64,000 nucleotides of DNA from Hydractinia symbiolongicarpus. Lineage: Eukaryota; Cnidaria; Hydrozoa; Anthoathecata; Hydractiniidae. Shown one piece after another: positions 58,992-64,000 of this stretch. The notes beneath the pieces were generated by a model. That model did no database searches and was not told the origin of the DNA. It saw nothing but the letters and a program-made list of their open reading frames with translations. The DNA lies in assembly GCF_029227915.1 (NCBI RefSeq), contig NC_079889.1, positions 2,728,001 to 2,792,000 on the forward strand, in the 5' to 3' direction. Every line of letters starts with the position of its first letter. Position 1 is the first letter of the stretch. Made by a program: the position numbers and the translations under genes.

Positions 58992-60858
58992 CTACTTCTT
59001 CTGTAGGGCTGGTAACCAAATCTCAGGAAGTTGATACGAGATGCTGTTTATGTGTTTGTTACGTGCTACACTGTTGATGGTTTCTTTAATCTTCCTGGCC
59101 GTTGTTCTGGATTCTCTGTCAATGATTTTCTTCTCATCCCAATTAAACTGATGACTTCTGCTCCAGCTGTGGTCCTCAATTTCGTTTTTCTTTACATCTC
59201 CGTTTCTCACTGCACGCATATCTTCTTGTGCTCGTTGCTTAAACTTTCTTTTTATTTCGCCCATGTACACTGCATCACAATCTTTACACGGGATTTCGTG
59301 ATTTATTTTGTCTTTTGGTTTAGACACAGTGTTTCTTAGGGTGTCTTTAGAGTTAACAATGCATTTGATCTTGTGTTGCCTTAAAACTCGACGAAGGACC
59401 TCGCTAGTACCTGGTACAAAGGTTCCTACCCGCTGATGAGATGAAATCCTCTGATGTTTCCTTGTTGTCTCCCTGTTGCATCTTCTCTTCATTTTATTTT
59501 CTACTTGCGTGATAACTTTATGACTGTATCCATTTGCGATTAATGCATTTCTTACACGTCGAATTTCTTCTTTCCTCTCCTGTTTGTCACTGACTACGCT
59601 GTTGGCACGATTCAGTAATGAAGATATGACACTTTCTTTGCAAGATTTCTGATGGTTTGATTCGAAGTTAAGGTACTGGTCAGTGTGTGTTGGTTTACGA
59701 TACACTTATACTGAAATGGAACCATTCTTACGTTTGACCAAAGTGTCCAGGAAAGCAATACTTCCATCGTAATCAAGCTCAACAGTGAATTTGATTTGTC
59801 GATGTAGGCCGTTGATGTGTTCATGGAACTCTTCTAGATGAGTTCTTTTGATTATCGCGAATACGTCATCAACAAATCTTTTCCAAACCTTTGGACGTCT
59901 GTCTGATGTGACTAATGCTGTTGCCTCCCATGGCAACTCCGTCAGTTTGAGTGTAGAAGTTCTTGTTAAACAGATACCATGTTTTGGTTAGAACAAGTTC
60001 GACCAAGCGCAGAAAATCCTGTACTGGAATCTTCATCTTTTCACCGAATGCAGCATCGTTTTCGATAAGGTCTTTAATGATTTTTAGGGTGTCTTTTATG
60101 GGAACATTTGTGTAGAGTGATGTGACATCAAATGATACCATGCATTCGTCGTCTGCTATCTTTATTCCTCTGATGTATTCCGAAAATTCTTTTGAGTTTT
60201 TGCTGTGGTCACTTGCTGTAAATTTGCTGAGGATAGAAGCAACAAATTTTGATAGGTTGTATAACGCTGTTCCAGTGCAACAGACTATTGGTCGAATTGC
60301 ATTTCCCTGTTTATTTATTCATAGAAGGTTTGTTTCTTCTGTCGTGAGTTGTCTGTTGGAGAGATTGACAATCCATTTGCTCTTGTCTATACCCGTTTGT
60401 GCATCATCATTGAATCTGTCATTGATTTTGTTGAACTTTTTAAGGTGTCTGTCTTTAATCGATCTCATTTCTTTTTCATCCACGCTATCGTGAATATTCT
60501 TAACCTGTTTATATTGGTCGATGGAAAGTCTTGATTTGATGGTGTTGTTAAGAGCAAGGATTTGGCAATGTAGGGTGTTGCGTGTTACGTGATTTAGGTG
60601 GATTCTTTCTTGCAACAACTGGCTTGCGCGTTGTAAGATTTTCTTACTTCTTTCAGTCTTTACTCTGCAGGTAAGTCGAAGATCTTTAGGTGCTATTTCG
60701 TTGTGAAGACAACGTAGAGAAAACCGAAGATGGTTAGAGTATCGAGCGTAATTTATTCTTGACTTCTCTAGCGATCTGACTTCTGCCAAGATGGATTCTC
60801 CATATTGCTGTTTGATATTATTGAAGATATTATCTAGGTCTGTCTGTTCAGTATCCAT
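58992..60858 (-). pseudogene. PLE polyprotein (RT plus GIY-YIG), near full-length, broken
   Basis: The ATG at 60858 opens the N-terminal region (Arg/Lys/Gln-rich, residues 1-179) to a TGA at 60319-60321. The same frame continues, then shows FDVTSLYTNVPIKDTLKII (RT) and TDGVAMG. A deletion and frame change follow (around 59935-59945) where the S-P-L-S region should be. KRFVDDVFAI (RT active-site box) follows, then GSIAFLDTLVKRKNGSISV, an in-frame TAA at 59706-59708, VYRKPTHTDQYLNF and the C-terminal part. The GIY-YIG region has lost 24 bp relative to the partial copy, removing the GIY-like NVVY stretch, and has YMGEIKRK in place of YIGETKRK. It is inactive. Confidence 0.88.
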
Positions 60859-60903
60859 ATTACTGTGGAAAGTTTATCATTTCTTGAACATGATAGTTTA
60901 GTA

Positions 60904-60940
60904 GGCGACGTTTCGGGAGATCCTTCTCCCATCATCGGGC
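60904..60940 (-). ncRNA. Hammerhead-ribozyme-like motif in PLE linker, copy 2
   Basis: Same layout as copy 1, 2083 bp away. Here stem II is GGGAGA-AGGA-TCTCCC with six Watson-Crick pairs, so the one base difference between copies keeps the helix. Confidence 0.5.
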
Positions 60941-61074
60941 AAAGTAAAATAATGTTGAGGATGTATTTATATAATTGCAGAGGATCGAAATTCATAAAAA
61001 TTAACCAATCAGAAACGAGCTGATAATTACAGTTAACTACGGTAATTAACATTTTCGGACCTAGATGTAGGTAA

Positions 61075-61450
61075 CTACTTCTTCTTTAGGGCTGGTAACC
61101 AAATCTCAGGAAGTTGATACGAGATGCTGTTTATGTGTTTGTTACGTGCTACACTGTTGATGGTTTCTTTAATCCTCCTGGGCGTTGTTCTGGATTCTCT
61201 GTCAATGATTTTCTTCTCATCCCAATTAAACTGATGACTTCTGCTCCCGCTGTGGTCCGTAATTTCGTTTTTCTTTACATCTCCGTTTCTCACTGCGCGC
61301 ATATCTTCTTGTACTCGTTGCTTAAACTTTCTTTTTGTTTCGCCTATGTACACTGCATCACAATCTTTACACGGGATTTCGTAAACAACATTGCATTGCT
61401 CTTCCAGATTTATTTTGTCTTTTGGTTTAGACAAAGTGCTTCTTAGAGTT
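61075..61450 (-). pseudogene. PLE GIY-YIG C-terminal fragment (partial upstream copy)
   Basis: Encodes KPKDKINLEEQCNVVYEIPC, KDCDAVYIGETKRKFKQR and the following Asn/Asp/His-rich nuclease C-terminus through YQLPEIWLPALKKK. Unlike the longer copy, both halves of the GIY-YIG motif (NVVY and YIGETKRK) are preserved. It has no upstream RT and is cut at about 61490 by different sequence. Confidence 0.88.
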
Positions 61451-61490
61451 AAGAATGCATTTGATCTTGTGTTGCCTTAAAACTCGACGA

Positions 61491-64000
61491 GACCACCATC
61501 TTATTTAACATCCACTGGCCAGTCATTACTACAGCCAAAAAAATCCAATAGATGCTCGATTTGGTGTAACAACAGACAACCCAGCTGCAATCTCTCCAAA
61601 CCGAAACCCCAAACTTCCCGCTGCCAGCCATACACATCCACCAGCCCGCCATACCACAACTAGCCGCAAGTAAGCCAAAAGCACCGGATCGCCCAGTCAT
61701 GAAAACGAGCACGGATGAACGTAAATAAGAACTATTCAAAGACAGTTGGAGCCACTACAAAACAACAAAATGTATCACTAATTCATATTTCATTCGCATG
61801 GAACTTCGTACCACCTGCTCTCAAAACGTAAATAAACTCTTGTTCGAATACGTCGGTGCGCTGGACCTCGACGCATGTACATGTAATGTAGAGGAACTGC
61901 AAAATCACATTAAGAGGGCCGCCGTGAAAGGCACCCACAAGGAAGTACATTACATTAACTTTTTTAGACTTGCTCAAATGGATGGGGAGAGAATTTCACA
62001 ATATGCCGCCCGCCTACCATCTCAAGGCGCTCTCTGCTGATTTAAAGTTGTTGCACAGGATATAAACCTGAACCCTTTCTCAACTATGCCAACGAAATAA
62101 TCACCCAACAGGTAGCCTCAGGTTTGAGGAACCAGCAGCACCAATCCCGCTTCCTGTGTGAATCACCCACACTTCCATCGCTCCCTCAGGATCAAACGAC
62201 TCCGGTGCCTAAAAACAACTGAACAATCGACCGACTTAATAAGTTCGCGTTCACAAAGTATCAACAAATCAAAAAAATTAAGTTACAAAAGATCAAATAA
62301 CAGTGCCAATAAAACGCTGCAAAGTACCAACCATTGCAAAAGATGCGGATAACTTTACCTCGAATGAAAGACACTCGCTGAAATGGACTGTGCTGCTTTC
62401 AACAAGACATGTAACAACTGCAGCATAAAAGTCCAGAAAAAGAATTGATTCCAACATAACACGATCAAACCCAGTCATCACAGAGGAAGAGGATTCAACT
62501 TGCCACATTAAACAGCAATGAAACCGAAGGTTTCACACCATCATTTGCGATTGAGACGAACCAGGATTTTTTTCCAGGCTGGCCCCGAATCAAACCGAGG
62601 AAACGTAACGCAATAACCAGACTACCTTTCTAAGCCACCACCACACATGGAGTTGAAGAACGATTTGCTCAGCCTACAACGACCAGAACCCACACTGAAT
62701 TTAAACGTTTGAATAGCAATCATTAGCCAAAAACACAAACAGTTCGATAAGAGAGTATGTTTTTTTAATTTCAACCAGCTTCAAACCAAACATTCGCAGA
62801 GTCCGGTTATCAAACGTGCACTGTGCAACTGAAGATTCGAAACATTTATCTGCCCCCAAAACTACTTGGCACCTACTACTCCGTCCCAATCGAAACCCAC
62901 AACACTATCATAGATACTTGGTGAGCTACCACAGCCTAGCCCTCCACGAGAATACCAAGGACGCTACTAAGGTTTATTCCATAATGTGAGCGGTACCGCT
63001 ATCACAGGGCCCGATGGAATTTCAGGTATCAGAAAATGCATACACGAGAAGAATCGACGACATAACAGCTGGTCAGCCAAGAGTAGCAAGCTGCGTGGAC
63101 GATTCATTGCTGTGGGACGACAGTATGCAAAATGCCTTTCGACATCCGTTTGACTACCTTAAGTTATGCAACGATCATTAGGCTGTATTTAAAAGTGAAA
63201 AGTTGGAATTAGCGCAACAGTCCGTTGAGTTTGCCGGATTCGTGATCACCAACGAGGGTTTAATTTATTGAAAAATATATCGAAGCAATCCACAACTTTC
63301 CCATTCCGAAAAATACAACAGGCGTACGTTCATGGTTTGGCTTAGTCAACCAACTATAATACGCCCAAGCCCATATGATGGAGTCGTTCAGAAACTTACT
63401 AACTTCTACATCGTTTTACTGGGACATTCAACTGGACCATATTTTCAAGAAATCGAAAGATAAAATCATCGCATTCGTACAAGATGGAGTGAAAGCTTTT
63501 GTAACAGACCACCCAACTTGTCCAGCCAAAGACTAGATAAAGACCGGAATTGGATTTCCTCTGACGCAAAAAACATTGCAAATGTCAATCTCCACACAAC
63601 CCTGAATGCAGTAACTGGACATCAGTTCTCACCGGTTCCTGCTTCATGACCGATAGTGAAAGCCACGACGGGCGCATCAAGGTTAAAATGCTTGTTGCAA
63701 TACCATATGTTCATCATGGGTGCACCTGCATCTGATTCTCGCTGTGAATTGCCAACTACTGACAAGGATATTCAACGATTGCAAACTGAGCATCATTCCT
63801 AACCCCAGAGTTTTAAGTTTGAAAGAAAAAACGTTAATGTATAACTAAAAAATCTTTACGTCCCAGGGAAATTAAAAATAATGAGAATCGCCGACACTAC
63901 ACCATGAAATCCAGTCGAGCTTCAAATCGATCCGTGCGAGGTTGCAGCAACTACATTCGCCCACAACCAAGGAGATAACATTGAGAGCGTGTCCTAGAAA
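61491..64000 (+). mobile_element. Decayed Ty3/gypsy LTR retrotransposon, runs off the window
   Basis: The plus strand holds a Gag frame (61798-62040), zinc-knuckle remains near 62335-62440 (CKRCG, later KTCNNCS), and RT remains near 63050-63260. The RT pieces include DDITAGQPRVASCVDDSLLW, with CVDD at the active-site box, and SVEFAGFVITNEGL. Many stops and frameshifts interrupt the rest. The right end and LTRs are not in the window or not recognisable. Confidence 0.72.
61798..62040 (+). pseudogene. Ty3/gypsy Gag fragment
   Basis: 80 residues, with TTCSQNVNKLLFEYVGALDL, then AVKGTHKEVHYINFFRL and ERISQYAARL. This is the layout of cnidarian gypsy Gag capsid segments (K-G-T-H-K-E-V-H is distinctive). 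A frameshift at about 62020 ends it early. Confidence 0.72.

Larger units (their letters stand above)
58740..61490 (-). mobile_element. Head-to-tail Penelope-like (PLE) array
   Basis: Reading right to left: a partial copy holding only the GIY-YIG C-terminus and linker (about 61490-60859); an almost full-length copy (60858-58776); then the first ~12 codons of a third copy (ATG at 58775) before truncation. The period is 2083 bp between equivalent ATGs. Linkers of about 212-216 bp separate stop and next ATG, and each holds a hammerhead-like motif. This tandem partial-copy layout is characteristic of Penelope-like elements. Confidence 0.9.

Noticed and set aside
59031-59339. 102-residue plus frame (and similar ones at 60122 and 61114)
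   Set aside because: Shadows of the minus-strand Penelope-like coding sequence.

Overview
The window is AT-rich animal nuclear DNA. It has spliced genes with GT-AG introns, abundant minisatellites, and a dense mix of transposon relics. The set of elements (Penelope-like retroelement with GIY-YIG nuclease, THAP/P-element-like transposon, an integrase-core DNA transposon, Helitrons, BEL/Pao, Ty3/gypsy, CR1/jockey-like and RTE-like LINEs) suggests an invertebrate, most likely a cnidarian such as a hydrozoan. That assignment is inference; nothing in the window fixes the species.

Two host genes can be assembled by splicing. At 2376-9921 (+) a six-exon gene gives a 427-residue adenylate-kinase-like protein. 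It has an intact P-loop, an MGC N-terminus suited to lipid anchoring, and a degenerate substrate motif. At 15798-18457 (+) a two-exon gene gives a 163-residue secreted transthyretin-like (TTL) protein. Its 3' end, with the poly(A) signal, is duplicated in tandem.

The rest is mostly mobile DNA. From left to right: an RTE 3' end (about 5.04-5.5 kb); a 125-bp hairpin-bearing tandem repeat (8.67-9.35 kb); a duplicated LINE 3' region (10.35-12.95 kb); a complete DNA transposon with 52-bp perfect inverted ends (19.27-23.05 kb); a 54-bp repeat (25.3 kb); a CR1/jockey-like LINE carrying a palindrome of about 530-bp arms (30.7-33.06 kb); several minisatellites (33.7-38.2 kb); Helitron Rep remnants (41.1-42.6 kb); a decayed BEL/Pao element (43.4-47.8 kb, minus); a 31-bp minisatellite (48.4-49.3 kb); a complete P-element-like transposon with 29-bp perfect ends (49.43-53.74 kb); Helitron helicase remnants (54.3-55.3 kb, minus); unrecognised coding remnants (56.6-57.3 kb); a tandem Penelope-like array with hammerhead-like motifs (58.74-61.49 kb, minus); and a decayed Ty3/gypsy element running off the right edge.

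The most interesting structures are the two complete DNA transposons. Each has a transposase reading inward from one end and a second, convergent and better preserved gene reading inward from the other end. In the first the partner resembles the C-lobe of a HECT ubiquitin ligase. In the second it is a C2H2 zinc-finger protein with an AGYV-type domain. Both transposases are interrupted by in-frame stops, while both partner genes have long open frames.
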